Assembly: GCF_004770765.1 (NCBI RefSeq)
Contig: NZ_RQFK01000033.1
Location: forward strand, 124,001 to 188,000
From: Leptospira noumeaensis
GTDB lineage: Bacteria; Spirochaetota; Leptospiria; Leptospirales; Leptospiraceae
Direction: 5' to 3'
DNA length: 64,000 nt
Shown piece by piece: positions 27,130 to 36,699 of the stretch. The notes beneath the pieces are model-generated. The model was not told the DNA's origin, ran no database searches, and was given only the letters and a program-made list of their open reading frames with translations. Each line of letters opens with the position of its first letter. Position 1 is the stretch's first letter. Both the position numbers and the translations under genes were made by a program.

Positions 27130-28289
27130 TTGCCTCCCACGAGAATCTCTTTGATCTCAGATTCCAAAGACAACTTTACTTCATCAGAAAATCCAATGGA
27201 ATGAATGGTTTCTCCGTAAAAGGCAGTCACAAGTAAGGACTTAGATTCTTCTGGTGTGAGACCACGTGACAAAAGATAAAAATACTGTTCTTCATCTATA
27301 TCACCAACGGTCGCACCATGAGTGCAAGAAACATCCTCTGCCAAAACCTCTAATTTCGGATTGGCTTCTGCCCTTGCTTTTTTATTCAAGGATAAATTAA
27401 ATGATTCTTGGTGTGCCGTCACCTTTTTCAAGTTCGGTGGGATAATCAGATTTCCTGTAAAAATATGATGTGCCTTGTCAGTCACAATGGCTTTATAACT
27501 GATTTTACTCGTGGTAAAATCGGCATGGTGGAACATTTCCATATCTAAATCTTTTAAATTTCTCCCACCTAGAGCTGACACTCCGTCCACTGTCACTTCA
27601 GCCCCTTTCCCAAGTAGATGGGCATGTAAAAATAGTTTAGAACGAAAGCCCCCCATCGGGTAATGGTGGTATTTTACTTGCGAATCATTATGGCCGAGGA
27701 TACAAACATTTCGAAACCGGTAAAGATCTAGGTCACTGGACTCACGGTCTAAAATTTCTAAATAAGAAGAATCATCGGCAATGTAAAAATCCAAAGAAGT
27801 AGTGAGATGTAAATCTTCTGAAGAATGATGATTTTGAAATCTAATCTGAGTTTTGGAAGTTTTTCCTTTGGTGAGGTAAAATATTCTTACAGAATGTTTT
27901 GGTTTATCACCTTCTTCTTCAAAAGAAAAATCAGTTTCTCCTTCCTCGAGTAAAATGATTTCATAATAAGGAGCTAATACCAAATTAAGGTAAGCAAAAT
28001 AATCTTTTGGAGTGTATTTTAAAATATCCGCAAGTAACGAATGAATTTTCTCTTCAGATAACGAATGTTCTACCGTATTTTCTTCCGACGTAGAAACATT
28101 TGGACTTATTTCTTTTGGATCAAACTGTAACTCTTTCCAATCCACAGAACCAATGGGAAATTTTCGCCAAGACTCTTCCGAATCTTTGGGTATAACAAGT
28201 TCGTTCCAAGTTTCTAATAGAGAAGTATAAAATTGAGTGTATCTTTCTTTTGTCAGAACCAATCGATTTTTTGTGAGTGAGGAATTCAT
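27126..28289 (-). CDS. sufD: Fe-S cluster assembly protein SufD
   Basis: SufD forms the SufBC2D scaffold. The C-terminal half is the conserved beta-helix: [59 protein letters not shown], with the S-C-x-H-G segment shared by SufB and SufD. The N-terminal part is variable, as usual in SufD. The chosen ATG at 28289 overlaps the sufC stop as ATGA and has GAGAAGG upstream; a TTG at 28316 would extend it. The length (387) fits SufD better than SufB (about 470). Confidence 0.9.
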   Translation of the reverse strand: MNSSLTKNRLVLTKERYTQFYTSLLETWNELVIPKDSEESWRKFPIGSVDWKELQFDPKEISPNVSTSEENTVEHSLSEEKIHSLLADILKYTPKDYFAYLNLVLAPYYEIILLEEGETDFSFEEEGDKPKHSVRIFYLTKGKTSKTQIRFQNHHSSEDLHLTTSLDFYIADDSSYLEILDRESSDLDLYRFRNVCILGHNDSQVKYHHYPMGGFRSKLFLHAHLLGKGAEVTVDGVSALGGRNLKDLDMEMFHHADFTTSKISYKAIVTDKAHHIFTGNLIIPPNLKKVTAHQESFNLSLNKKARAEANPKLEVLAEDVSCTHGATVGDIDEEQYFYLLSRGLTPEESKSLLVTAFYGETIHSIGFSDEVKLSLESEIKEILVGGK

Positions 28290-29038
28290 TTGACCCCTTC
28301 TCTCTCCAAAATCCAATCGTATCCCACTTCCTCTAATTTTAAGGAAAGGTCTTTGCCACCTGTTTCTAAAATTCGTCCGTCAGCAAACACGTGTACAAAA
28401 TCAGGTACAATATAATTAAGCATCCTTTGGTAGTGAGTAATGAGTAAAATGGAACGTTCCGGATTTCTATTGGAATTGATTCCTTCAGAAACAATTCGTA
28501 ATGCATCAATATCCAAACCAGAATCAGTTTCATCCAAAATGGACAAAATGGGTTTGAGTAAACTCATCTGCAAAATTTCAGCACGTTTTTTTTCACCACC
28601 AGAAAACCCATCATTCACATAACGCCCGATAAATGATTGAGGGACTTCCAACAGATCCATGGACTGTTTTAATTCTTGTTTGAATTCTTTGACGGGAACT
28701 TCTTTTCCCCGATGCGCTTTGAGAATTGACTTTAGAAAATTTCCAATGGTAACCCCAGGAAGGGAAGTTGGGTATTGGAAGGACAAAAAGAGTCCAAGCC
28801 TTGCCCTTTCATCGGTTGTTTTATTTAAAATGGACTCTCCCTTAAAGAGGATATCTCCAGAAGTGATCGTATATTTCGGATGTCCAAGAATGACATTGGA
28901 AAGTGTGCTCTTTCCTGACCCATTGGGTCCCATAATGGCATGAACCTCTCCGGGCCCGATGGTGAGATTGACTCCCCGGAGGATCGTTTTGTCCCCTACA
29001 TTAGCGTGTAGAGATTTTATTTCGAGAATAGCGGACAA
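28286..29038 (-). CDS. sufC: Fe-S cluster assembly ATPase SufC
   Basis: A 250-residue ABC-type ATPase with Walker [10 protein letters not shown], the Suf-specific signature [17 protein letters not shown], Walker [17 protein letters not shown] (Glu-Thr in place of Glu-Pro, normal for SufC), and the switch His in [10 protein letters not shown]. It powers remodelling of the SufBCD scaffold. The start is TTG with AGGA about 9 nt upstream; no earlier start is better. It is the first gene of the minus-strand suf-ggt-gsh operon. Confidence 0.95.
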   Translation of the reverse strand: MSAILEIKSLHANVGDKTILRGVNLTIGPGEVHAIMGPNGSGKSTLSNVILGHPKYTITSGDILFKGESILNKTTDERARLGLFLSFQYPTSLPGVTIGNFLKSILKAHRGKEVPVKEFKQELKQSMDLLEVPQSFIGRYVNDGFSGGEKKRAEILQMSLLKPILSILDETDSGLDIDALRIVSEGINSNRNPERSILLITHYQRMLNYIVPDFVHVFADGRILETGGKDLSLKLEEVGYDWILEREGVK

Positions 29039-29132
29039 GGTGGTATCCTGTTTTGTATGTATTTAGAATGATTCTATAATTTAGACGAATCCCTTCTACC
29101 AGGAAAAAGCACCACTCAAAAAAAACAAGATT

Positions 29133-30371
29133 CTATTCCGACCAACCTACCTGGGCAATTAGGATCTTTCCGTTCATCAAAGAGAAGGTAAAGATCACAT
29201 ATTGGTTTTGGTTGGATATATCGTAAAGTGGATACGTAACTCCCCATTTTTTGCGGAACCGTTCCGACTCTTCTTTATGTTTCAAAAAGTATGGTTTCCA
29301 AGCGTAGTTGTTCCCAATTTGGCGGGATCTTTCTAAATACCCACCGTTCATCCTGTCCAAATCATAAGTAGGAGTGATTTGGTAACCTTCTGCATCACAG
29401 ACAAAGACTTTCAGGATTTCTCTCGGCAAGGCACTTAGGATTTGCCCAAATCGGTAGGAAAAATCCTCCTCTTTGACATCGGAAAGTTCATAAAATAGGT
29501 CTTGGAGTTGGTCAATGATCCGTTGTTCCCTAATTCCCTTTTCCCTTAGTTCGTTCGAACGAACACTGGAGAAGTTTTCGAGTACGGTTTTCATTTTATC
29601 AGAGAAAGTATTGCGATTGAGAAAATGGGAATTCGGTGTCGAGAAATAGAAACCTTGCAAGAGATTGGCACCCATCGAAAGAGCCAGGTTAACCTCTTCT
29701 TCCGTCTCTATCCCTTCAAAAAGAAGTTGGCTTCCGAGTTTTTGAGACATTTCCGAAATGGCACCAAGGACTTGTTTGAATGAATTTTTATTCAAACTCT
29801 CGCGCATGATGCGAATGTCGACTTTCATAATGTCGGGGTGTAAATACCCAATTCGCTCTAAATTGGAAAACCCCGTTCCCAAATCATCAATGGCGATTTT
29901 GAGTCCATAGTCCCGAAAGATTTGGACAATTTGGATGAGGCGGTCAATCGAACCGTCAAATTCATCTTCGGTGATTTCAATCACCACTTGGTTGCGATCG
30001 ATTCCGTATTTTTCAATGAGTTGGATGATATGAAAGTTTTCGGCAAAAAGATCGGTATGGTGCACACGGGAAAGAAAGTTCGGCATCATGTTAAAAAAGA
30101 GTTTGGTGCGAAGGTTACTCTCTTTTAAGGTTTTGACTGCCTTTTCCCTAAGGATGCGGTCAATATTATAAACAGGAACCGGATCCTGATCCCGATTGTG
30201 GAAAAGACCGCCGAGAGATTCATAGGTGTTTTCCTTAGGATTGAACTGTCTACCCAAGACTTCATAGGCAGAAATAGACCGATTGATGGCATTGACGATG
30301 GGTTGGAAATGAGGGACAAAATATGTCTCGTTCCAAAACTGGTTTCCTTCCGTTGATTCCGCTGTGAACAT
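29133..30371 (-). CDS. EAL-domain c-di-GMP phosphodiesterase with YkuI-like C-terminal domain
   Basis: The 412-residue protein starts directly with an EAL domain (about 18-250). Catalytic residues are in place: Glu37 (YEVLGR, an EVL variant), Asn94 in FFNMMP, EITEDE near 132, the DD pair in IDDLGTGFSN (162-163), Lys183, Glu219 (LLFEGIETEEE) and Gln239. Residues ~280-412, with NNYAWKPYFLKH, fit the PAS-like YkuI_C domain found behind some EAL domains. There is no membrane segment, so it is a cytosolic c-di-GMP hydrolase or effector. It is monocistronic. Confidence 0.9.
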   Translation of the reverse strand: MFTAESTEGNQFWNETYFVPHFQPIVNAINRSISAYEVLGRQFNPKENTYESLGGLFHNRDQDPVPVYNIDRILREKAVKTLKESNLRTKLFFNMMPNFLSRVHHTDLFAENFHIIQLIEKYGIDRNQVVIEITEDEFDGSIDRLIQIVQIFRDYGLKIAIDDLGTGFSNLERIGYLHPDIMKVDIRIMRESLNKNSFKQVLGAISEMSQKLGSQLLFEGIETEEEVNLALSMGANLLQGFYFSTPNSHFLNRNTFSDKMKTVLENFSSVRSNELREKGIREQRIIDQLQDLFYELSDVKEEDFSYRFGQILSALPREILKVFVCDAEGYQITPTYDLDRMNGGYLERSRQIGNNYAWKPYFLKHKEESERFRKKWGVTYPLYDISNQNQYVIFTFSLMNGKILIAQVGWSE

Positions 30372-30486
30372 GGTTCCTTTTCGTCCAGCCTAGAACCCGG
30401 AAGAAAACTGACAAGTCAAAATCCCTAAATTTGAGACAATCCAAAGGAATATTGACCTATATTTTACACAAATATGTCAATCTGAC

Positions 30487-31770
30487 TTAAATTGTATACC
30501 CATCCGGAACCGCCGTATGCCTTGGAACCACAATGATTCCTTCTCGGATCCGCACATATTCATCCTCATATTCTTGGAGGTTCTGTTCGTTTAACAGCCG
30601 AACATTGGCTCCGATGGCGCAGTCTTTGTCGACAATTGTCCGTCGTATTTCGCAGTTAGGCCCAATCCCAATGGGGATCTTCCCTGACTTCCGGTCAAAA
30701 TAACCATAGTGGTCAAGACCCATAATGATGGAGTCGTAGATCTTTGTTCCTGATGCGATGAGTTGGCGCACCCCAATGATGGAACGGTGCACCTCACATT
30801 GGTTTAAGATGGTTCCTTCTGAAATGAGAGCTTGGTTCACTACAGCGTGGATGATTTTGGATGGAGGAAGGGCTCGTGCTCTCGTGTAAATGGGAGTTTT
30901 TTCTAAGTATAAATTGAACTTAGGAATATGATCAGTTAACATCAAGTTGGCTTCATAAAAGGCTTTGATGGTCCCAATGTCTTCCCAATAACCATCGTAA
31001 GTATAAGCCTTCACTTTTCTTTCGCGGATGGCTTTCGGCAAAATTTCTTTCCCGAAGTCAGCCATATTGCGATCTTCTAAAACATCAATCAGTGTGGTCG
31101 TGTTAAAAATATAAATCCCCATATTCGCAAGGAAGTTCCCATTTTTTGTCCGACAAGATTCGACTTGAGAGATGTCTTGTGGTTTTTCTATGAACTCTTG
31201 GATGAACCCACCCACTCCCGCCTTCACAATCCCAAGCCCATAAATTTGGTCTTCAGGGATGGCATTGGTTGCTACGGAAATTTCTGTTTCGGGATCCATT
31301 AGATGGCTCTGCATAAAGTCAGAAAGATCCATATTGTAAAGTTGATCCCCAGAAAGGATAAGAACGTATTTGGGTTTTTGTTCCCTGATATAAGGCAAAA
31401 CCTTTCTTACGGCATCTGCTGTTCCTTCAAACCAATTGGCACTGGATACCGTTTGTTCGGCAGCAATGATCTCCACAAAACTCTTTTGGTGGATATTATT
31501 TGTCGCATAAGTTCTGTTGATATGTCTGTTGAGTGAGTAAGAATTAAACTGCGTGAGGATAAAGATCTTTTCAAAACCGCTGTTCAGTGAATTCGAAATG
31601 GGAATGTCGATGAGTCGGTATTTTCCACCAAAACTCACAGCTGGTTTGGATCTTTTTTCGGTAAGCGGTAATAAACGAGTTCCTTTTCCCCCACCTAAGA
31701 TGATGGTTAAAACTTCATCTTTTTTGAGGATGAAGTCTACACAATCAATAGAGTCTTCTTGAAATCGCAT
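30487..31770 (-). CDS. glgC: Glucose-1-phosphate adenylyltransferase
   Basis: GlgC makes ADP-glucose for glycogen synthesis. The 427 residues contain the nucleotidyltransferase motif LGGGKGTRLLPLTEKRSKPAV-like near residue 25, ILSGDQLYNMD, QEFIEKP, WEDIGTIKAFYEAN, and a left-handed beta-helix C-terminus starting near PPSKI (residue ~300), where allosteric ligands bind in the family. It stands alone, with purQ upstream and the EAL gene downstream. Confidence 0.95.
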   Translation of the reverse strand: MRFQEDSIDCVDFILKKDEVLTIILGGGKGTRLLPLTEKRSKPAVSFGGKYRLIDIPISNSLNSGFEKIFILTQFNSYSLNRHINRTYATNNIHQKSFVEIIAAEQTVSSANWFEGTADAVRKVLPYIREQKPKYVLILSGDQLYNMDLSDFMQSHLMDPETEISVATNAIPEDQIYGLGIVKAGVGGFIQEFIEKPQDISQVESCRTKNGNFLANMGIYIFNTTTLIDVLEDRNMADFGKEILPKAIRERKVKAYTYDGYWEDIGTIKAFYEANLMLTDHIPKFNLYLEKTPIYTRARALPPSKIIHAVVNQALISEGTILNQCEVHRSIIGVRQLIASGTKIYDSIIMGLDHYGYFDRKSGKIPIGIGPNCEIRRTIVDKDCAIGANVRLLNEQNLQEYEDEYVRIREGIIVVPRHTAVPDGYTI

Positions 31771-31824
31771 ACCTTCCCTTGTAATCCAATGAGAGGAAAA
31801 AGCAAGAAAAGGTTAAAAAGATTT

Positions 31825-32472
31825 CTATTTTTTTAATAGAACTTCTAAGATTTGTTTTCCATCCATTTTTCCTGTGTATGGATTGATCGCACGTTCTGGA
31901 TGGGGCATCATTCCTAGAACGTTTCCAGCTTCATTACAAATCCCTGCGATATCATTTAAAGATCCATTGGGGTTTTGTTTGTAACGAAAGACTACCTGGC
32001 CATTTTTTTCTAATCGTTCTAAAGTTTGGGAGTCAGCAAAGTACGCCCCTTCTCCATGAGCAATGGGAATGGAAAGTGTTCCTTTGATTTCCTTTGCAAT
32101 TTTGTTTTCGGAAACGGGAATGAGATCCACATCCTTACAAATATACTTTAAAGTTCGGTTATGAAGTAAAGCACCGGGAAGGAGTCCTGACTCGGTAAGG
32201 ATTTGAAATCCATTACAAACACCTAATACCTTTCCCCCTTGGTTTGCATATTTGACAACAGAATCCATGGCATTTGAAAACTTTGCCATAGCCCCGCATC
32301 GTAAATAATCCCCAAAGGAAAATCCGCCTGGCAAAACCACAAGGTCAGGAGTATCAGAAAAGGATTCTTTGTACCAAGTATAATCGACCTTGGCTCCAAA
32401 TTCAGATTCAAGAACGGATCCCACATCCTTATCACAGTTGGATCCAGGAAAGGTAACCACTCTTACCTTCAT
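31825..32472 (-). CDS. purQ: Phosphoribosylformylglycinamidine synthase, glutaminase subunit
   Basis: PurQ supplies ammonia from glutamine for FGAM synthesis (purine step 4). The 215-residue class I amidotransferase has the nucleophile in LGVCNGFQIL, the His and Glu in MPHPERA, and the opening VVTFPGSNCDKD. It overlaps purS by 4 bp (ATGA) and follows purC, giving purC-purS-purQ. PurL, the synthase subunit, is not in the window. Confidence 0.97.
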   Translation of the reverse strand: MKVRVVTFPGSNCDKDVGSVLESEFGAKVDYTWYKESFSDTPDLVVLPGGFSFGDYLRCGAMAKFSNAMDSVVKYANQGGKVLGVCNGFQILTESGLLPGALLHNRTLKYICKDVDLIPVSENKIAKEIKGTLSIPIAHGEGAYFADSQTLERLEKNGQVVFRYKQNPNGSLNDIAGICNEAGNVLGMMPHPERAINPYTGKMDGKQILEVLLKK

Positions 32473-32717
32473 ACTTTCTCCACAACCAACCGGTAAGTTT
32501 CAATCACTTGGTTCACAAGTAAAGATTCACAAATTTCTTTTGCTGAAATTTCCGCATCTGCTTGAGAACTGGCACTAATTTTCATTTCGATGTATTTCCC
32601 CACTCTTAGGTCAGAGATCAAATTTTTCCCTTGGTCATGAAGGGTGCGGAGAACGGTTTGGCCTTGCGGGTCAAGAACCGATTCTTTGAGGGTAACATTT
32701 ATTTTTGCGACAAACAT
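32469..32717 (-). CDS. purS: Phosphoribosylformylglycinamidine synthase, PurS subunit
   Basis: An 82-residue PurS: the opening [20 protein letters not shown], then [11 protein letters not shown] and a short helical end. It bridges PurQ and small PurL in the bacterial three-subunit FGAM synthase. It lies between purC (19-bp overlap) and purQ (4-bp overlap). Confidence 0.95.
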   Translation of the reverse strand: MFVAKINVTLKESVLDPQGQTVLRTLHDQGKNLISDLRVGKYIEMKISASSQADAEISAKEICESLLVNQVIETYRLVVEKV

Positions 32718-33556
32718 AGGGTGATTTTATCTTCCAATTCCAAGTATTTTTTACGTAGTTCTAGGATCAAGGATTCGGGCAAAGCGGGAGCGGGAGGATT
32801 TTTGTCCCAATCTGTAGATTCGAGCCAATTCCTTAGGATTTGTTTATCAAAACTGGCGGGAGTTTTGCCTAGCTCGTAAGTGGAGCCGTCCCAATACCGC
32901 GAAGAATCCGGAGTGAGGATTTCATCAATTAAGATGGGTTTTCCGTCAATGAGGCCAAATTCAAATTTTGTATCACAAAGGAGGATGCCTTGTTTTGCCA
33001 TAAGGTCGTGTGCTTTGTTGTAAAGTTGTAAGGATAGGTTTTTCAGCTCTGAAAACAGTTCTTTCCCCACTTCTGCTTCCATTGTGGACTCACTCACATT
33101 TTCATCATGACCCGAATCATTTTTTCTAGCCGGTGTGAAGATGGGAGTATCAAACTTGTAAGACTCAAGGATTCCTTGAGGATATTTTACGTGAGCGATG
33201 GTTCCATCCGTTTTGTATTCCTTCCAAGCAGAACCGGTTAAGTATCCACGAACCACACATTCAAAATCAATTCGTTTGGCTTTTTTGACAAGGACCGAAC
33301 GACCTTGTAAGGACTCTTCGTTTTGAAACGGAGGTGGAAATTTGGACACATCATCCGTGATCAAATGATTTTGGATCTCTGGAAAATGTCGAAACCAAGC
33401 CGTGGAGATACGGGTCAGGATCTTTCCTTTATCCAAGACTGGTTCTTCAAATACAACATCAAATGCAGAAATTCGATCGGTTGCCACAAGGAGAAGCGAA
33501 TCTCCTAAATCATAAACATCTCTGACTTTGCCTTTATAACTGGGACTAGGAATCAT
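32699..33556 (-). CDS. purC: SAICAR synthetase
   Basis: PurC condenses CAIR with aspartate using ATP. The 285-residue enzyme is the long type: [27 protein letters not shown] at the start, [27 protein letters not shown] in the middle, and the [14 protein letters not shown] segment. The ATG at 33556 overlaps the stop of the response regulator gene (ATGA) and is preferred over an upstream GTG at 33568. Confidence 0.95.
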   Translation of the reverse strand: MIPSPSYKGKVRDVYDLGDSLLLVATDRISAFDVVFEEPVLDKGKILTRISTAWFRHFPEIQNHLITDDVSKFPPPFQNEESLQGRSVLVKKAKRIDFECVVRGYLTGSAWKEYKTDGTIAHVKYPQGILESYKFDTPIFTPARKNDSGHDENVSESTMEAEVGKELFSELKNLSLQLYNKAHDLMAKQGILLCDTKFEFGLIDGKPILIDEILTPDSSRYWDGSTYELGKTPASFDKQILRNWLESTDWDKNPPAPALPESLILELRKKYLELEDKITLCLSQK

Positions 33557-34680
33557 AACTGTATACACACCATGGCCATATCATCACTGGGAGTGGAAGT
33601 TCCACAAAATTCTAAAATTTGATTTTGGACTGATAACAAAATATCATCACCTGACTTAACTGATTTATGAAAGATCTCTTTCATTCCCTCTTCGGTAATG
33701 TATTCAGACTTGGAATTCATTGCTTCACTGGCACCGTCTGTATACATAAAAAACATCGAACCGTTTTTTAGTTGTACAGTTTGTACTTCATCGTTAGCAG
33801 TGAAATTGATCCCCATAATCATAGGACTCATTCCTTTTAAAAATTTTGTCTCTCCATCGATATAAACAATAGGAGCGGGATGACCTCCATTGATATAAGA
33901 AAGTTTTAAATCGGAATCAAGGATCGCATAACAAAAAGTAATGGCATAATCTTCCGGAAGAACGAGTTCCATGTTTTTACGTAAATGTTCTACTCGTGCA
34001 TGGAGACCCATAGAAGTAACTAAATTGAATAATTGCATTTTGAACATCGCACCAATGAGAGCTGCACTCGGTCCATGCCCAGAACAATCAGCAATCACGA
34101 TATGAAGTTTCTTTTCTTCGATCCAAGTATCGACAAAGTCCCCACCAATTTGTAAATAGGGATGGAATAAGGTTTGGGCTTTGATTCCATTCCAAATAAA
34201 ACTTTTTTCAGGGATGAGTTGATCTTGGACTCTTCTTGCAGTTTGTAATTCTTTTTCGTATTTACTTTTTTGTGTGTACAACTCGTCCTGTAAATCCTTC
34301 AAACGAATCACAGAACGAATTTTTGCCACAAGTTCCCTTTTATTAAAGGGTTTATTGATAAAATCGTCTCCACCATTTTTCATGGCTTCCTGAAATCCAA
34401 CTTCTCTCTCTATGGATGTAATAAAAAGAATGGGAAGGAGTTTGAACTGGTCCATGGTACGAAGTTCCCTACAAAAGGAAAATCCGTCTTGCACAGGCAT
34501 ATTGACATCTAAGAGAAGTGTATCGATGGCTGTGTTTAATAATACGAGCCTTGCTTCTTCCGCAGAATAAGCAGTATAAGTTTTAAATCCTTCTTGTTGC
34601 AGAAGGTATTTCAATAGTTCCACGTTTTCGGGAACATCATCAACTATCAGGATGGTATGAATGGATTCTTCTGTTGCCAT
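33553..34680 (-). CDS. Response regulator with PP2C-type (RsbU/SpoIIE) phosphatase domain
   Basis: The 375-residue protein has an N-terminal receiver domain (1-125) with acidic pair DD at 14-15, phospho-acceptor Asp58 in [12 protein letters not shown], and conserved Lys in [10 protein letters not shown] helical linker leads to a C-terminal PPM phosphatase domain with metal-binding [24 protein letters not shown], and [12 protein letters not shown]. Such proteins usually dephosphorylate an anti-sigma-factor antagonist in partner-switching control. Its place between ccmC and purC, with a 3-bp gap and a 4-bp overlap, gives no functional clue. Confidence 0.93.
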   Translation of the reverse strand: MATEESIHTILIVDDVPENVELLKYLLQQEGFKTYTAYSAEEARLVLLNTAIDTLLLDVNMPVQDGFSFCRELRTMDQFKLLPILFITSIEREVGFQEAMKNGGDDFINKPFNKRELVAKIRSVIRLKDLQDELYTQKSKYEKELQTARRVQDQLIPEKSFIWNGIKAQTLFHPYLQIGGDFVDTWIEEKKLHIVIADCSGHGPSAALIGAMFKMQLFNLVTSMGLHARVEHLRKNMELVLPEDYAITFCYAILDSDLKLSYINGGHPAPIVYIDGETKFLKGMSPMIMGINFTANDEVQTVQLKNGSMFFMYTDGASEAMNSKSEYITEEGMKEIFHKSVKSGDDILLSVQNQILEFCGTSTPSDDMAMVCIQL

Positions 34681-34683
34681 AGT

Positions 34684-35382
34684 TCAATCCAGTTCCGATT
34701 TTAATTTGGATCTGATATCTTGGATTTTTTCACTGCGATTGGAAATAAGAAAAAGGAAAAGAAATAGAAAGTGGAAGGCTAGAACCCCGAGCCACATACT
34801 TTGTTTCATATCAGAATCCATCCCTCCTTTGCCGAGAACACTTCCCGGATGATTTCCTGGATTTTCAATCCAACGGATGGCACCCCAAGTGAGGATGGCA
34901 CTCACAGCACAAAGAACAGAAAGGTAAGCCGAAAGGATGGCTTTTTTGGTTTTACCCGGAACTAAATAACGAAAAATAAAATAACTAACAAGCGAAATAC
35001 AAAGGATAAAAAAGGACTGCAATCTAGCATCCGTTTTGTCCCAAGGCACTCCCCAAGCACTATAAGCCCAAATGGGACCAGAAAACAAAACACCTACAGC
35101 AAATAAAAAAGCCAGTTGATTGGCCGTGAAGGCAAGCCTATCCCAAAGCATATTTCTCGAAAAGAGAAAAACCAAAGAGAACAAAAAGGACAAAATTGGG
35201 CCATATAACGCAACCCATGCGACCGGAACATGTAAGTAAAAAATTCTATGGCTCAAACCCTGTTCCAAAATGACATTGGGATACACTAACGAAAAAATAA
35301 CGGCAAACACAAGTGAGATACATACAACAAGATAAAAACCGATGTCGAAAACAGGGTGGAATATCCGAATCTTACGTTCCAT
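34684..35382 (-). CDS. ccmC: Heme exporter/cytochrome c biogenesis protein CcmC
   Basis: CcmC handles heme for loading onto CcmE. The 232-residue membrane protein has six predicted transmembrane segments. It contains the family's heme-binding tryptophan motif in the form [18 protein letters not shown] (W-G-x-x-W-x-x-D-A-R-L) and the conserved histidines in [10 protein letters not shown] and GNHPGSVLG. It follows ccmA and ccmB on the same strand after a 51-bp gap. No ccmE or ccmF is present in the window. Confidence 0.85.
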   Translation of the reverse strand: MERKIRIFHPVFDIGFYLVVCISLVFAVIFSLVYPNVILEQGLSHRIFYLHVPVAWVALYGPILSFLFSLVFLFSRNMLWDRLAFTANQLAFLFAVGVLFSGPIWAYSAWGVPWDKTDARLQSFFILCISLVSYFIFRYLVPGKTKKAILSAYLSVLCAVSAILTWGAIRWIENPGNHPGSVLGKGGMDSDMKQSMWLGVLAFHFLFLFLFLISNRSEKIQDIRSKLKSELD

Positions 35383-35433
35383 TTTTTTCCAGATTTTCAG
35401 AGATAGAAAGAAATTCTACGAGAAAACAAGGAC

Positions 35434-36090
35434 CTAATGCTCATTCCTTAGAATCTCAATCATCACCGAACCAAGGGTTGCGTAAAATAACATAAAAAAG
35501 AGAAGCAAACCCACAGAAGGTAGGTAAAACCCTGGTTCCAACCAGTACCGATTTTCTGCTTCCAACCCAAAAAGAAAAAGTGGAATGGAAAAGGGAAGTT
35601 GTAAGAGAGGAATGATGATTTCTTTCAGCCTGCTTTCAAAGGCAATGAGGCCGAGAGAAACTCCGAGAAAAACCAAACACCCACTCCCCAAATTGGCAAA
35701 TAACCATTCACCGAAGTACCGGTCGACACTCATGTTTTGAAAGAAAACAGAAAGGACAAGGACAAGGGAGGCGTTCACCAAAATCGTACAAAACCAAATG
35801 GCAAGGGACTTGGCTAAATAAAGCGAAATCGGACTTACAAAAGAGAGACTGGCTTCCCAACCCATAGACTCACGTTCTTCCCAAAGGCTTTGGCTCACGA
35901 TCACAAAGTTCAGTAAAAAAATAATGGCCCATTTGATTCCACGAATGCTTCTTTCCGATAACATTTCATTCACTTCAATGGAGGTATAAAAAATAAAAAC
36001 TACAGATACACTTAAGGTAAAAAGGGAAACAATCCCACCGAGAGATCTGCCTATCAGATAAAATTCTTTTTTAAGTAAGGTGAGTAACAA
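35434..36090 (-). CDS. ccmB: Heme exporter permease CcmB
   Basis: A 218-residue membrane protein with about six hydrophobic segments, the length of typical CcmB (about 220). It forms the ABC permease with the preceding ATPase. ERESMGWEASLSFVSPISLYLAKSLA is the segment conserved in CcmB. The start is TTG at 36090 with a near-perfect AAGGAGG about 7 nt upstream, inside the ccmA 3' end, which fixes it well. Confidence 0.82.
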   Translation of the reverse strand: MLLTLLKKEFYLIGRSLGGIVSLFTLSVSVVFIFYTSIEVNEMLSERSIRGIKWAIIFLLNFVIVSQSLWEERESMGWEASLSFVSPISLYLAKSLAIWFCTILVNASLVLVLSVFFQNMSVDRYFGEWLFANLGSGCLVFLGVSLGLIAFESRLKEIIIPLLQLPFSIPLFLFGLEAENRYWLEPGFYLPSVGLLLFFMLFYATLGSVMIEILRNEH

Positions 36091-36691
36091 TCACTCCTCC
36101 TTTCTCAATTTTTAATTGGGATGTACATTGTAATTCCTTTGGAACCGAATGGAGAACAATTAGAATGAGTCTGGACTTCGATTCCAAATTCAGAAGTTCA
36201 CTTAAAATTTTTGAAGATTCGGCATCCAGGCCCGTATAGGGTTCATCAAATAAGATGATTTCAGCAGAAGAAAGGAAAACTCGAAGGATGGCTACCTTTT
36301 GTTTCATCCCACGTGAGAATGTATGGATGGGATCCCAGATTCTTTTTTGCAAACGAAAGGCTTCCAATAAAGATTTTCTTTTTTTAAGATCAGGAATTGT
36401 CCCATCTAACTTAGCAAAGTAATCTAAGTTTTCTTCTAAACTTAAGGAAGAGTAAAATCCTAACTCGTGACCCAGGTAACTTAGTTTTTTTTTGCCTTGG
36501 TTCCAATTCCATCGGGGAGAAGAAAGGGAATGGTGGTAAATCTCTTTCAAAAGAGTGGACTTCCCTGCTCCATTTTCTCCAAGCACTGCCACAAGCCCTG
36601 TCTCAAAAAATGAAAGATTGATCTCTCTAAGTAAGACCTTTTCGCCGACACTTATACTAAGCGCTTTTGTTTCCAAAAGAGTTTGGTTCAT
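36071..36691 (-). CDS. ccmA: Heme exporter ATP-binding protein CcmA
   Basis: The short 206-residue ABC ATPase has Walker A GENGAGKST, the CcmA-like LSYLGHELGFYSSLSLEENL, a signature variant FSRGMKQKVAI, and Walker B IILFDEPYTGLD. It powers CcmBC. Order ccmA-ccmB-ccmC with overlaps supports the role, although CcmA sequences alone resemble other small ABC exporters. Its start lies about 10 bp from the divergent TPR protein's start, so both promoters are within the genes or very close. Confidence 0.85.
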   Translation of the reverse strand: MNQTLLETKALSISVGEKVLLREINLSFFETGLVAVLGENGAGKSTLLKEIYHHSLSSPRWNWNQGKKKLSYLGHELGFYSSLSLEENLDYFAKLDGTIPDLKKRKSLLEAFRLQKRIWDPIHTFSRGMKQKVAILRVFLSSAEIILFDEPYTGLDAESSKILSELLNLESKSRLILIVLHSVPKELQCTSQLKIEKGGVIVTHLT

Positions 36692-36699
36692 TCTACACC

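Noticed and set aside
30450..30482. ATTGAC ... GTCAAT dyad upstream of the EAL gene
   Set aside because: The arms are 6 bp with imperfect extension; TTGACA-like hexamers occur but no -10 at proper spacing was found.
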